A DNA stretch of 64,000 bases from Brachybacterium endophyticum (GCF_003130585.1 NZ_QFKX01000001.1:744001-808000); one strand, 5' to 3'; positions 40,088 through 49,045 are shown, numbered from the stretch's first letter. Translations and numbers: made by a program. Notes: generated from the letters alone by a model not told the origin.

Positions 40088-41057
40088 GGGCGACGTCCCG
40101 GGCGTGGGCGGCGGGAACGGCGGTCCCCTCCAGCGCTGCGTCGATGATCGAGGCCGAGGTGATCTCCTGCAGCCACAGCTCGGGCCGCACGATCACGCGA
40201 TGGTCCAGGGCCGCGTGGGCGAGGTCCTTGACGTCCTCGGGGATCACGTAGTCGCGGCCGCGGATCACGGCCAGCGCCCGCGCGCAGACCACGAGGGCGA
40301 GGGACCCGCGCGGGGAGGCGCCGACGAGCGCGTGGGGATGGGCGCGGGTCGCCCCCACGAGGGAGACGGCGTACCGGCCGACGTCGTCGCTGACGTGGAC
40401 GGACTCGACGACGGCCTGCACCGCCAGCAGCTGATCGGCGTCGATCACCTGCTCGACGCGCTGGTCCTCGGTGCCGCGTGCCAGGCGGCGGCCCAGAACG
40501 TCCCACTCCTCCTCGGCACTGGGGTAACCGAAGGACAGCCGCAGCAGGAAGCGGTCCAGCTGGGCCTCCGGCAGCGGGTAGGTGCCCTCGTGCTCGACGG
40601 GGTTGGCGGTGGCGAGCACGTGGAAGGGGCGCGGCAGGGGCCGGGTGGTGCCCTCGACGGTGACCTGGTGCTCCTGCATCGCCTCGAGCAGGGCCGACTG
40701 GGTCTTCGGGGGCGTCCGGTTGATCTCGTCGGCCAGCAGCAGGCCCGTGAACACGGGGCCGGGCCGGAAGGAGAACTCGCTCGTGCGCTGATCGAAGACC
40801 TCGGCGCCGATCAGGTCGGCGGGCAGCAGGTCGGGGGTGAACTGGGCACGGGTGAAGGGCAGTCCGAGGGCCTGGGCGAGCGAGCGCGCGGCGAGGGTCT
40901 TGCCGAGCCCCGGGAGGTCCTCGAGCAGCACGTGGCCGCCGGCGAGGATGCCGGCCAGGACCAGCTCGAGGCTCTCGCGCTTGCCCACCACGGCAGTCTC
41001 GACGGCGTCGAGGACGCGGGCCGCGACGGCCGAGGCATCAGGGGTGGGGCTGGTCAT
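40080..41057 (-). CDS. MoxR-family AAA+ ATPase
   Basis: This 325-residue ATPase has the MoxR pattern VVGKRESLELVLAGILAGGHVLLEDLPGLGKT (Walker A near 45-52), FTPDLLPADLIG, GPVFTGLLLADEINRTPPKTQSALLEAMQEHQVT (Walker B and sensor region), TANPVEHEGTYPLPEAQLDRF and the C-terminal lid with ASPRGSLAL. It probably works as a hexameric chaperone together with the DUF58 protein downstream (8-bp overlap). It overlaps the preceding gene by an ATGA. The cluster target is unknown. Confidence 0.96.
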   Translation of the reverse strand: MTSPTPDASAVAARVLDAVETAVVGKRESLELVLAGILAGGHVLLEDLPGLGKTLAARSLAQALGLPFTRAQFTPDLLPADLIGAEVFDQRTSEFSFRPGPVFTGLLLADEINRTPPKTQSALLEAMQEHQVTVEGTTRPLPRPFHVLATANPVEHEGTYPLPEAQLDRFLLRLSFGYPSAEEEWDVLGRRLARGTEDQRVEQVIDADQLLAVQAVVESVHVSDDVGRYAVSLVGATRAHPHALVGASPRGSLALVVCARALAVIRGRDYVIPEDVKDLAHAALDHRVIVRPELWLQEITSASIIDAALEGTAVPAAHARDVAHG

Positions 41058-41614
41058 CGGGTGTCCTCCTGGGAGTGGGGATCGGAGAGGGCGCGCAGCC
41101 AGCGGTGCAGCGTGGCGCGGTCCACGGGGGCGAGAGGTGGTGCGGTGCGGGCATCGTCGGCGGGCAGGGGGCGGGTGGCCTCGGTGAGGAAGTCCTGCAG
41201 GTCCTGGGGCAGGGCGCGGGCGTCGTCGCGATGCGAGCGCTCGGTGGCGACCTCGGCGAGGGCGCGGCCGAGCGTGCGTGAGGTCATCCGCCGGCGGGGC
41301 GCGGCGCCGTGGATCATCTCCTCGAGGCGACGCACGACGACGTCGCCGGCGTGGGGGCTGGCGGCTTCGGGGTCGTCGTCGAGGTAGGGCGGATCCAGGG
41401 CGTCGGCGGTCTCGAGCTCGGAGGAGACCAGCCAGCTGATCAGCGCGATCACCAGCAGCAGCGCGAGCGGCAGCACCGGGTGCAGGACGATCCCGAGCAG
41501 TCGCAGGCCGAGCGTCAGGGCGAGCAGGGCCAGCAGCGCCGCGCCCAGCCGGGAGGGGAGCGTGCGCAGGCGCCGGTCCCAGGACGCCAGGGTGCGGGCG
41601 AGGCCGAGGTTCAT
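41054..41614 (-). CDS. Membrane-anchored protein of the MoxR cluster
   Basis: This 186-residue protein has two closely spaced hydrophobic segments (about 24-44 and 46-64), then a soluble helical tail of about 120 residues (VVVRRLEEMIHG, LPQDLQDFLTEATRPL, ATLHRWLRALSD). No known domain. It overlaps both neighbours by ATGA, between the DUF4129 gene and MoxR, so its product is made in step with them. The position suggests an adaptor between membrane and ATPase (inference). Confidence 0.7.
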   Translation of the reverse strand: MNLGLARTLASWDRRLRTLPSRLGAALLALLALTLGLRLLGIVLHPVLPLALLLVIALISWLVSSELETADALDPPYLDDDPEAASPHAGDVVVRRLEEMIHGAAPRRRMTSRTLGRALAEVATERSHRDDARALPQDLQDFLTEATRPLPADDARTAPPLAPVDRATLHRWLRALSDPHSQEDTR

Positions 41615-42327
41615 CGGGGTGCCCCCTCGTCCGTGCTCTCGCGCAGGCTCTCGCCGAGGCGGCGCAGGATCTCGCGGGCACGGTCGCGGCCGTCGTCCGC
41701 GACGCCGGCGCGGTCGAAGAGCGCCTGCCGGTAGAGGTCGGCGAGCGTGCGCAGGTCCCGGGCGGGCAGGTCGAGGTCGGCCAGCACGTCGACCACGTAC
41801 TCGGTCGTGGTCTGGTTCTCGCGGCGGCTGATTCCGGCCTCGGCGATCCCGGACTCGAGGGCGAGCCATGCCTGGACGACGGCGTCCTCCGGGGTGGCCG
41901 CGTAGTCGAGGGAGGCGATCGCCCGGTGGAGGGCACGCTGGGCCTCCTCGACCTCGAGCATCTCCTGCTCGGGTGGGGCCTCGGGCTCTTCGCGCTCGGG
42001 TCGGCGCAGGGCGCGCGCCCTCCACAGGATCCAGCCGATCAGCAGCAGCACCGCTACCCCCGCCAGCACTGCGAGCACGATCAGCACCGTCCCCAGCCAG
42101 TCCGATCCGCCGGACGTGGGTGGGACGACGGGTGGTGTCGCCGAGCCGGTCTCGGTGGCCGTCTCGGGCGGGGTCGTCTGCTGGTCGGGCTGCTGTTCCC
42201 AGCGGCCGTCGCTCGCGGTCATCACCGGGCCCAGGACGCGTCCCGCTCCCAGGGCGACCAGCACGATCGCCAGCAGGGCGATCAGGGAGGTCACCACCGC
42301 GTCCTTGCGGGGGGAGTGGGGGCGCAT
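41611..42327 (-). CDS. DUF4129 domain-containing membrane protein
   Basis: This 238-residue protein has an N-terminal transmembrane helix (about 12-34), an outside Thr/Pro-rich loop, a second helix (about 79-102), and a cytoplasmic DUF4129 domain (about 125-225). Marks of the latter are AVVQAWLALESGIAEAGISRRENQTTTEYVVDVLADLDLP and LADLYRQALFD. DUF4129 is regularly encoded with MoxR and DUF58 and often fused to transglutaminase-like proteins. No transglutaminase-like gene is present here. It begins four bases after the methyltransferase stop. Confidence 0.88.
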   Translation of the reverse strand: MRPHSPRKDAVVTSLIALLAIVLVALGAGRVLGPVMTASDGRWEQQPDQQTTPPETATETGSATPPVVPPTSGGSDWLGTVLIVLAVLAGVAVLLLIGWILWRARALRRPEREEPEAPPEQEMLEVEEAQRALHRAIASLDYAATPEDAVVQAWLALESGIAEAGISRRENQTTTEYVVDVLADLDLPARDLRTLADLYRQALFDRAGVADDGRDRAREILRRLGESLRESTDEGAPR

Positions 42328-42331
42328 GGGA

Positions 42332-43588
42332 TCAGTCCTCGGGCTCCGACGGCGGGGTGCGGGGGTGCGGAGCGGCGATGATCGCGTGCTGCTCGCCGGC
42401 GATGCGGGTGAGGATCACGGTGGCGCGCTCGTCGCCGAAGCGGCGCGGCCGCAGCTTCCGGCGCAGTTCGTCGGGCTCGATCGCGGTGCCGCGCTTCTTG
42501 ATCTCGAGGACTCCCAGGCGGTGCTCGCGCAGGTAGGAGGTCAGGCGTTTGAGGGAGAAGGGCATGACGTCGCGCACCGTGTAGCCGCTCGCGAAGGGCG
42601 TGGACACCTTCCGGTCACCGGTCAGGTAGGCGATCGTCGGATCGAGCGTGTGAGCGTCCAGCTGCCGGGCCACCTCGCCGAGCAGCCCCGCGCGGATCAC
42701 CGCGCCGTCGGGCTCGTAGAGGTGGTCACCGAGCGGACCCGGCTGGGGGTCGGGCGCGGGATCGCCGGCGGGCGCGAGGCGCCGGGCCCCGGAGCGGCCG
42801 ATGACGAGCGCGCTGCGGGCCGTGCCGGGCGTGGCGAGCGGACCGAACCAGCAGGTGGCCTCGAGGACCTGGCCGTGCCAGGACAGCCACTGGGTCTCCG
42901 TGGCGGCGGGAAGGTCCTCGTGGGCGATGCCGGGGCCGAGCTTCGCCCCGAGCGGGCCGTCCTCGCCGCCGTGGCCGAGACGCCGGGCGAGGTCCGCGAC
43001 GGTGGACAGCGGCGGCGAGTACTCCTCCGGATCGCGCACGCGCACGCTGCCGCTGCCGCGACGCGGCCGGCGGCGGGCGGGATCCAGCCAGATGCCCTCG
43101 GTGCGCGTGGGGTCGAAGTCCTCGGCGCTGCCGAGCTCGACACGAGCGCTCGGGAAGGGCATGAGGTTAACGGTGGCGACGGCCACGGTCAGCGGATCGC
43201 GGTCCACGGCGATGACGTCGAGATCGAGCGCCGCGGCCGCCATCGCATCCCCTCCGATGCCGCAGCCCAGGTCCGCGAGGGAAGTGATGCCGTGGTCGCG
43301 GAAGCGGCGGGCGTGCAGGGCCGCGATCGGCAGACGGGTGGCCTGCTCGAGCCCGTCGGTGGTGAACAGCATCCGGTCCGCGAACTCCCCGAACTTCTCC
43401 GAGCCCTTCGCGCGCAGGCGCGACTGGGTGAGGACGGCCGCGACGCGGTCGGCGGGATGTCCGGCCTCGCGCAGCCGGCCGCCGCGGGCGAGGGCGTCCC
43501 GCTCCTCGTACGGGGGGAGGGACTGCAGCAGGGCCCACCCCTCGGGGGCGAGGACCTGTTCGAGAGCGCTCTGCTGGGTCTCGCTCAT
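42332..43588 (-). CDS. SAM-dependent methyltransferase with THUMP-like C-terminal domain
   Basis: This 418-residue protein has a helical N-terminal region, a class I methyltransferase core with the SAM-binding loop DLGCGIGGDAMAAA (about 107-120) and the acidic strand end AVDRDP, and LDPARRRP in the place of a catalytic motif IV. A C-terminal THUMP-like domain (about 330-418) contains SLKRLTSYLREHRLGVLEIKKRGTAIEPDELRRKL. The family is annotated as a putative rRNA or tRNA methyltransferase; the target is not known. It overlaps the oxidoreductase gene by ATGA. Confidence 0.9.
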   Translation of the reverse strand: MSETQQSALEQVLAPEGWALLQSLPPYEERDALARGGRLREAGHPADRVAAVLTQSRLRAKGSEKFGEFADRMLFTTDGLEQATRLPIAALHARRFRDHGITSLADLGCGIGGDAMAAAALDLDVIAVDRDPLTVAVATVNLMPFPSARVELGSAEDFDPTRTEGIWLDPARRRPRRGSGSVRVRDPEEYSPPLSTVADLARRLGHGGEDGPLGAKLGPGIAHEDLPAATETQWLSWHGQVLEATCWFGPLATPGTARSALVIGRSGARRLAPAGDPAPDPQPGPLGDHLYEPDGAVIRAGLLGEVARQLDAHTLDPTIAYLTGDRKVSTPFASGYTVRDVMPFSLKRLTSYLREHRLGVLEIKKRGTAIEPDELRRKLRPRRFGDERATVILTRIAGEQHAIIAAPHPRTPPSEPED

Positions 43589-44586
43589 CGGGCCGACGTG
43601 GCCGTCCGTAGGTCCAGCACGATCTTGCCGCGGGCGTGGCCGTCCTCGAGCAGACGGTGCCCCTCGGCGATGCGCTCGGGCGGCAGGATCTCGCTGACCT
43701 CGACGTCGAGCGTGCCGTCGGAGACGGCCGCGGCGAGGTCGCGTAGGCGCTGCGGGCTCGGCGACATCGCGGTCACGTGCGCCTCGATGCCGCGGTCGCG
43801 GGCGGGGGAGACGTCGGCGAGGCTGGGCAGGGCGACGATCCGGCCGCCGTCAGCGAGGTGATCGAGGCTCGGGACGAAGGTCGAGAAGTAGTGGGCGTCG
43901 ATGACCACGTCGACGCCGCGGCCGTCGGTCGCCGCGTCGACGGCCTGCTCCCAGTCCTGGGTGTCGTAGGGGATCGGCTCGGCGCCGAGTGCGCGCAGGC
44001 GGTCGGCGTTGGAGCTGCGGCCGGTCGAGAGCACCCTCGAGGCGCCGGCACGCAGCGCGAGGGGGATCAGCAGCTGGCCGACGCCGCCGCTGCCGCCGTG
44101 GATCAGCACCACGTCGCCCTCGCGCACGTGGGCCTCGTCCTCCAGCGCCGTCAGGGCGGTGGAGCCGGCGAGGGCCAGTCCGGCGAACCGGGGGAGGTCC
44201 GCATCGGACGTGCCCTCCGGGACGGGTGCGAGGTCCTCGGCCGCGATCGCGATCTGCTCGGTGTAGGTGCCGCGCATGTCGGAGAGGTCGCGCACGCCGA
44301 AGACCCGGGTCCCCTCGGGCAGGCCCAGCTCCTCGAGGTCCACGCCGGCGCCGGCGCTGATCACCTCGCCGACCATCTCCCGGCCCAGCACGGCGGGCAG
44401 GGTGAGGGAGGAGGCGCGGCCCGAGGAGCCGTCGCGCAGCTTGTAGTCCAGCGGGTTCAGTCCCGCGTAGGCCACGCGGACCAGGACCTCACCGGGGGCC
44501 GGGGCGGGAGCGGGGGCATCGGCCTCGAGGTGCAGGTTCTCGGGGCCGCCGAACTCGGGAAGGATGATCTGACGCATACGGTCCAT
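43585..44586 (-). CDS. NADP-dependent quinone/zinc-type oxidoreductase (MDR family)
   Basis: This 333-residue medium-chain reductase starts MRQIILPEFGGPENL, with AGLNPLDYKLRDG, the cofactor loop IHGGSGGVGQLLIPLALRAGA, and SSNADRLRALGAEPIPYD. The zinc cysteines are lacking, which fits the quinone-oxidoreductase branch that reduces quinones or enones with NADPH. The ATG at 44586 follows AAGGG; another ATG at 44577 is in frame. It opens the packed minus-strand block that runs to msrA at 37483. Together with MsrA it gives the block a redox-protection flavour. Confidence 0.93.
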   Translation of the reverse strand: MDRMRQIILPEFGGPENLHLEADAPAPAPAPGEVLVRVAYAGLNPLDYKLRDGSSGRASSLTLPAVLGREMVGEVISAGAGVDLEELGLPEGTRVFGVRDLSDMRGTYTEQIAIAAEDLAPVPEGTSDADLPRFAGLALAGSTALTALEDEAHVREGDVVLIHGGSGGVGQLLIPLALRAGASRVLSTGRSSNADRLRALGAEPIPYDTQDWEQAVDAATDGRGVDVVIDAHYFSTFVPSLDHLADGGRIVALPSLADVSPARDRGIEAHVTAMSPSPQRLRDLAAAVSDGTLDVEVSEILPPERIAEGHRLLEDGHARGKIVLDLRTATSAR

Positions 44587-44603
44587 TGTGGCCCTTCGCG
44601 TGG

Positions 44604-44879
44604 TCAGCGGGTGCGGTTCGAGCCGCGCGGCCGCGGGCGACGCCGTCCGTCCAGCAGGCTGCGGACGATCGGGACCAGCAGCATGGACACGGCGCCGAGG
44701 CCGACGCCCAGGGCGAGGGCGGCGATCCACGGGCTGTAGAAGTACCCCGCGACGGGCACGAGAATGAGTGCGAGCAAGCCGACGGGCCAGGCACCGATCC
44801 CGCGATGACCCAGCAGGTCCGAGAGGACGATCGCGACGACGAGGCCCGCCACGAGGACGAGGACGTGCACCGCAGTCAT
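44604..44879 (-). CDS. Small three-helix membrane protein
   Basis: This 91-residue protein has hydrophobic segments at about 3-22, 31-50 and 55-77, and a basic tail (LLDGRRRPRPRGSNRTR). It is annotated from its hydrophobicity pattern and good codon usage; there is no clear Shine-Dalgarno before 44879. It lies 17 bp upstream of the oxidoreductase gene on the same strand and may be the first gene of that block. I recognise no family. Confidence 0.55.
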   Translation of the reverse strand: MTAVHVLVLVAGLVVAIVLSDLLGHRGIGAWPVGLLALILVPVAGYFYSPWIAALALGVGLGAVSMLLVPIVRSLLDGRRRPRPRGSNRTR

Positions 44880-45162
44880 GACAGGAGCATAACGATTCGG
44901 CCATCGAGACCCGATCGTGTGCACGGGATCACCGATCCACGCCACTATGGTGGGGCCGTGCGCACGTGAGGCGCAGACGAGCGGTCGCCCGCGAGGGGCT
45001 GGCGAGCGCCGCGGCACAGGAGCCGCGACCGCACCCAGCAGTGCGGCGCCTTCCTCTCGGTGCACCACCTCAGGGGGTCACCTTCGCGACCGAGGACTCG
45101 GTCGACGATGGGCAGTGAAAGGAATTGCAGGTTGATGATGACGCACGTCCCCAGGAGTGTCC
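44880..45162. other. Divergent intergenic region before the oligopeptide importer
   Basis: 283 bp without a gene. It contains a -10-like TATGGT (44946-44951) without a good -35 and leaves a long leader of about 200 bases for the permease gene. I see no riboswitch. Confidence 0.5.
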
Positions 45163-46149
45163 GTGGCTAGGTTCATCTCGATACGGGTGCTCACGTACGT
45201 GATCCTCGTGTTCCTGGCGACGAGCTTCGCCTATCTCCTCGCAGCGTCGCTGATGCATCCCGAAGACGTCCTGTATCCCCCTGCGGCACCGAAGCCGGTT
45301 CCGGAAGCCACGGCGCAGGCCTACATGAACGCGCGCAACATCAATCCGGACGTTCCGCTGTTCCAGCGCTACGCGAACTGGTTGGGCGGTCTCGTCCGCG
45401 GGGACTTCGGGGTCACGACCGGCACCAACAAGGAGATGCGTCCTGTCCTCACCGTGCTCTCCGAGCGGATCCCGATCAGCCTGCGCCTGGTCGTCCTCGG
45501 CACGGTCATCGGCACCGTCGTCGGCGTCGTCGTCGGCATGGTCACCGCCGTGCGGCGGCGGTCGATCGGCGACCGCAGCGCGACCCTCCTCTCCTTCGTC
45601 CTGGTCTCTCTCCCCACCCCGGTCGTCATCCTGGTGGTCCAGCAGATCAACCAGGCGATCCAGAACCGGACCGGCTACGGGCTGCCGGCGATCAACCCGG
45701 TCAACCCTCTCCTGCACGGCTGGGACGCGTTCGTCTACGAATCCAAGGCGCTGGTGATGCCCACGATCGTGCTCGCCGTGCTCGCCGCGGCGTCCTACTC
45801 GCGGTACATGAAGGTCACGACCCTGGACGTGCTGGGCAGCGACTACCTGCGCACCGCGCGAGCGAAGGGCCTCACCCGGGGCAAGGCCATGAACCGGCAC
45901 GGCCTGCGTATGGCCCTGATCCCCATGGGTCAGTACTTCGCCTTCGCCATCGGCGCGGCGTTCACCGGCTCGCTGTTCGTGGAGCTGATGTTCAACTGGC
46001 AGGGCGTGGGCCGGTACGTGATCTCCGCGATCAGCATGGCCGACATCAACGGCACCGCCGCGGTGGTGCTGTACACGGGCGTTCTCACCCTTCTGTCCGC
46101 CACCCTCGCAGATTTCCTGCAGGGCCTTCTCGACCCGAGGATCAGGTGA
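45163..46149 (+). CDS. Oligopeptide/dipeptide ABC transporter permease (OppB/DppB-like)
   Basis: This 328-residue permease has six transmembrane helices and the long first extracytoplasmic loop of the OppB class. Marks are RYANWLGGLVRGDFG, ERIPISLRLVVLGTVIGTVVGVVVG, SYSRYMKVTTLDVLGSDYLRTARAKGL (EAA loop) and FVELMFNWQGVGRYVISAI. GTG at 45163 has AGGAG (45153-45157) at a good distance; another GTG at 45157 overlaps that site. It begins a cluster with a second permease and a double ATPase. Confidence 0.95.
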   Translation: MARFISIRVLTYVILVFLATSFAYLLAASLMHPEDVLYPPAAPKPVPEATAQAYMNARNINPDVPLFQRYANWLGGLVRGDFGVTTGTNKEMRPVLTVLSERIPISLRLVVLGTVIGTVVGVVVGMVTAVRRRSIGDRSATLLSFVLVSLPTPVVILVVQQINQAIQNRTGYGLPAINPVNPLLHGWDAFVYESKALVMPTIVLAVLAAASYSRYMKVTTLDVLGSDYLRTARAKGLTRGKAMNRHGLRMALIPMGQYFAFAIGAAFTGSLFVELMFNWQGVGRYVISAISMADINGTAAVVLYTGVLTLLSATLADFLQGLLDPRIR

Positions 46150-46156
46150 ATCGGTG

Positions 46157-47161
46157 ATGACGAATCCTTCGGACCTCCGCGGCGCCGACGACGCCGCGAC
46201 CCTGCAGATCGAGTCCGATCACCGTGCGAACGCGGTGCTCGAGGGCCTCCCGCCCAGCGAGGCGGAGCCACCGGCGGGAGACGCCCGCTCTCTCGAGTCC
46301 ATCGGCCGGGGCGAGCTGCTGCGGCGTCGCTTCCTGCGTAACCCGAGCGCCGTGACCGGCATGGTCATCGTGCTGCTGTTAATCCTCGCGGCGATCTTCG
46401 CGCCGATGCTCTACCAGTACGGGCCCTTCGAGCGAGATCTGCGCAACGCCCTGACGGGGCCGACCCAGTTCCACTGGTTCGGGGTCGACGAGAACGGGTA
46501 CGACGTGTTCGCCCGCACCATGGTCGGCCTGAGGATCTCGCTCGTGATCGGTGCCGGCACGGCGCTGCTGACCACGCTTCTCGCTCTCCTGGTGGGGACC
46601 ATCGCGGGGTACGTGAGCTACAAGGGGCGGTGGGGCGCATTCGTCGACGGCGCCTTGGTGAACCTGATCAACCTGTTCCTGGTGATCCCTGGTCTCCTGC
46701 TGCTGATGCTCTTCAGCCCCGTGCTGCAGCAGGCAAGCTGGCTGTGGATGATCCCGCTGCTGGCGGTCTTCTCCTGGATGCTCACCGCCCGCGTGCTGCG
46801 CGCGATGACCCAGCAGCTGGTGCGCACGGAGTACGTGGAGGCCTCGCGCTTCATGGGCGTGAACCCCGTGGTCACGATCGTGCGACACATCATCCCGAAC
46901 ATCGCGAGCTGGATCATCATCGACACCACCCTGGGCGTGAGCGCCGCGATCCTCGGTGAGACCGGGCTGTCGTTCATCGGCTTCGGCATCCAGTACCCCA
47001 ACGTGTCGCTGGGGACGGTGCTGCAGGGCTACAACATCTCCGCGCCGTGGACCTGGATCCCGCCGGCCGCCGTGCTCGCTGCGCTGGTGATCTCCGTGAA
47101 CCTGATGGGTGAAGCCTTGCGCGACGCCCTCGACCCGACCAGCGGCTCGAGCCGGGTCTGA
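46157..47161 (+). CDS. Oligopeptide/dipeptide ABC transporter permease (OppC/DppC-like)
   Basis: This 334-residue permease has a 60-residue polar cytoplasmic head, then six transmembrane helices. It shows HWFGVDENGYDVFARTMVGLRISL, the EAA loop RTEYVEASRFMGVNPVVTIVRHIIPNI and ETGLSFIGFGIQYPNVSLGTVL, all typical of OppC. AGGTGA just upstream suits the ATG at 46157; GTG at 46154 is in frame. Codon 75 (46379-46381), in the first helix, is TTA. That is one of only two in-frame UUA codons I could find by eye in the window. Confidence 0.95.
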   Translation: MTNPSDLRGADDAATLQIESDHRANAVLEGLPPSEAEPPAGDARSLESIGRGELLRRRFLRNPSAVTGMVIVLLLILAAIFAPMLYQYGPFERDLRNALTGPTQFHWFGVDENGYDVFARTMVGLRISLVIGAGTALLTTLLALLVGTIAGYVSYKGRWGAFVDGALVNLINLFLVIPGLLLLMLFSPVLQQASWLWMIPLLAVFSWMLTARVLRAMTQQLVRTEYVEASRFMGVNPVVTIVRHIIPNIASWIIIDTTLGVSAAILGETGLSFIGFGIQYPNVSLGTVLQGYNISAPWTWIPPAAVLAALVISVNLMGEALRDALDPTSGSSRV

Positions 47162-47175
47162 GAGGAAGTGCAGGA

Positions 47176-48951
47176 ATGAGCGAACCGATTCTCTCGGTCA
47201 AGGACCTCAGCGTCGCCTTCGACACCGAAGCGGGCCGCGTGCAGGCCGTCCAGGACCTCAGCTACCAGGTACGTCGTGGTGAAGCGCTCGCCATCGTGGG
47301 CGAATCGGGATCCGGGAAGTCCGTGAGCTCGCTCGCCGTGATGGGCCTGCTCCCCAAGGGGGCGCAGATCAGCGGCGACATCGAGCTCATGGGCAAGAAG
47401 ATCTTCACCATGAGCGACCGTCAGCTCTCGGACCTGCGCGGCGACACCATCTCGATGGTCTTCCAGGATCCGCTGTCGGCGCTGACGCCCGTGTACCGCA
47501 TCGGCGATCAGATCTCCGAGGTGGTGCGTATCCACCATCCCGAGGTCAGCAAGCAGAAGGCCTCCGAGCGGGCGATCGAGCTCCTCGAGGCCGTGGGGAT
47601 CCCCGAACCGAGGCGTCGTGCCCAGCAGTACCCGCACGAGTTCTCCGGCGGCATGCGCCAGCGCGTCATGATCGCCATGGCGATCGCCAACGAACCCGAG
47701 CTGATCATCGCCGACGAGCCGACCACCGCCCTGGATGTCACCATCCAGGCGCAGGTGATGGCGCTGCTGAAGTCCGCCCAGGAGATGCTCGGTGCGGCGA
47801 CCATCCTGATCACCCACGACATGGGCGTGGTCGCCGGCTTCGCCGACCGCGTCCTGGTCATGAAGGACTCCCGCCTGGTCGAGACCGGCGACGTCGAGCA
47901 GATCTTCTACGAGCCGCGCGAGCAGTACACGCGCGATCTGCTCTCTGCCGTGCCGCGGATCGACCAGGGAGCCGATTCGGAATCCCGCAGTGTGGCCGGT
48001 TCGGCGATGCGCACGGTCGCCGAGGTCGCCACGAGTGACGACACGACCCCGCGTGAGCAGCGCCCCACGGTCCTCGAGGTCGAGGACCTCCACCGCGTCT
48101 ACCCGATCACCAAGGGCGCCGTCGTGCGCCGCAAGGTGGGGGAGCAGCGTGCCGTGGACGGGATCTCCTTCGACATCCGCGAGGGGGAGTGCATGGCGCT
48201 GGTCGGGGAATCCGGCTGCGGGAAGACCACGACGCTGATGGAGATCATGCAGCTGCGCACGCCGCAGCAGGGCGAGATCCGCATCGACGGCAGGCCGACC
48301 GGTGGGCTCAGTCGGGCCGAGCGGGCGAAACTTCGCTCCGAGGTGACGCTCGTCTTCCAGGATCCGATGGCCTCCCTGGACCCCCGGATGCCGATCGGCG
48401 ACATCCTCAAGGAGCCCATGCGCGTGCAGGGCTACAGCGCGCAGCGGATGAACGAACGCGTCGAATGGCTGCTGAAGACGGTCGAGCTGCGACCCGAGCA
48501 CGCGTCCCGCTACCCGACCGAGTTCTCCGGTGGGCAGCGTCAGAGGGTCGGTGTGGCCCGGGCCCTGGCCTGCGATCCGAAACTGATCATCCTCGACGAG
48601 CCCACCTCCGCCCTCGACGTCACCGTGCAGGCCGGCGTGCTGGCGCTGCTCGCCGACCTCAAGACCCGTCTGGGCGTGTCCTACCTTTTCGTCTCGCACG
48701 ACCTCTCCGTCGTGCGCCACATCTCCGATCGGATCTCGGTGATGCGCAAGGGGAGGATCGTGGAATCGGGACCCACGCATCAGGTCTTCGAGAACCCGCA
48801 GCACGAGTACACCAAGGAGCTCCTCGACGCGGTCCCGATCCCGGATCCGAAGGTCGCTCGTACGCGGGGTGGCACGGTGATCGACGCCGAGGCGTTCCAA
48901 GGGAACTCCCACGACGAGACCCCGTCGGAGCAGGGCAGCGTTCGAGCCTGA
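47176..48951 (+). CDS. Fused double ATPase of an oligopeptide ABC transporter (OppD-OppF-like)
   Basis: This 591-residue protein joins two ABC ATPase domains. The first (about 5-265) has GESGSGKSV, VFQDPLSALTPVYRIGDQI and FSGGMRQRVMIAMAIA. The second (about 295-570) has GESGCGKTT, VFQDPMASLDPRMPIGDIL and FSGGQRQRVGVARALA. Both have intact Walker B and H-loops. Each half ends in the peptide-transporter C-terminal region (EQYTRDLLSAVPR and EYTKELLDAVPIPDPK). One chain thus replaces the OppD-OppF pair. It follows the second permease by 14 bp, and the binding-protein gene lies 207 bp further on. Confidence 0.96.
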   Translation: MSEPILSVKDLSVAFDTEAGRVQAVQDLSYQVRRGEALAIVGESGSGKSVSSLAVMGLLPKGAQISGDIELMGKKIFTMSDRQLSDLRGDTISMVFQDPLSALTPVYRIGDQISEVVRIHHPEVSKQKASERAIELLEAVGIPEPRRRAQQYPHEFSGGMRQRVMIAMAIANEPELIIADEPTTALDVTIQAQVMALLKSAQEMLGAATILITHDMGVVAGFADRVLVMKDSRLVETGDVEQIFYEPREQYTRDLLSAVPRIDQGADSESRSVAGSAMRTVAEVATSDDTTPREQRPTVLEVEDLHRVYPITKGAVVRRKVGEQRAVDGISFDIREGECMALVGESGCGKTTTLMEIMQLRTPQQGEIRIDGRPTGGLSRAERAKLRSEVTLVFQDPMASLDPRMPIGDILKEPMRVQGYSAQRMNERVEWLLKTVELRPEHASRYPTEFSGGQRQRVGVARALACDPKLIILDEPTSALDVTVQAGVLALLADLKTRLGVSYLFVSHDLSVVRHISDRISVMRKGRIVESGPTHQVFENPQHEYTKELLDAVPIPDPKVARTRGGTVIDAEAFQGNSHDETPSEQGSVRA

Positions 48952-49016
48952 AGGGCCAGGTCGCGCGTCGAGTCCCTCGTAAAACGTTGCGAATGAATAA
49001 CACCCTGTTCAGAACG

Positions 49017-49045
49017 CTGACCCGGTCGCCCGGCGTTCGTATGCT
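49017..49045 (+). promoter_or_regulatory. Promoter-like pair before the oligopeptide-binding lipoprotein
   Basis: CTGACC (49017-49022) and TATGCT (49040-49045) are 17 bp apart in the 207-bp gap between the ATPase and the binding protein. It would allow extra expression of the binding protein. Confidence 0.4.

Noticed and set aside
43161-43170. A possible TTA codon in the methyltransferase gene (GTTAAC on the plus strand)
   Set aside because: In frame on the minus strand it reads GTT AAC (Val-Asn), so it is not a UUA codon.
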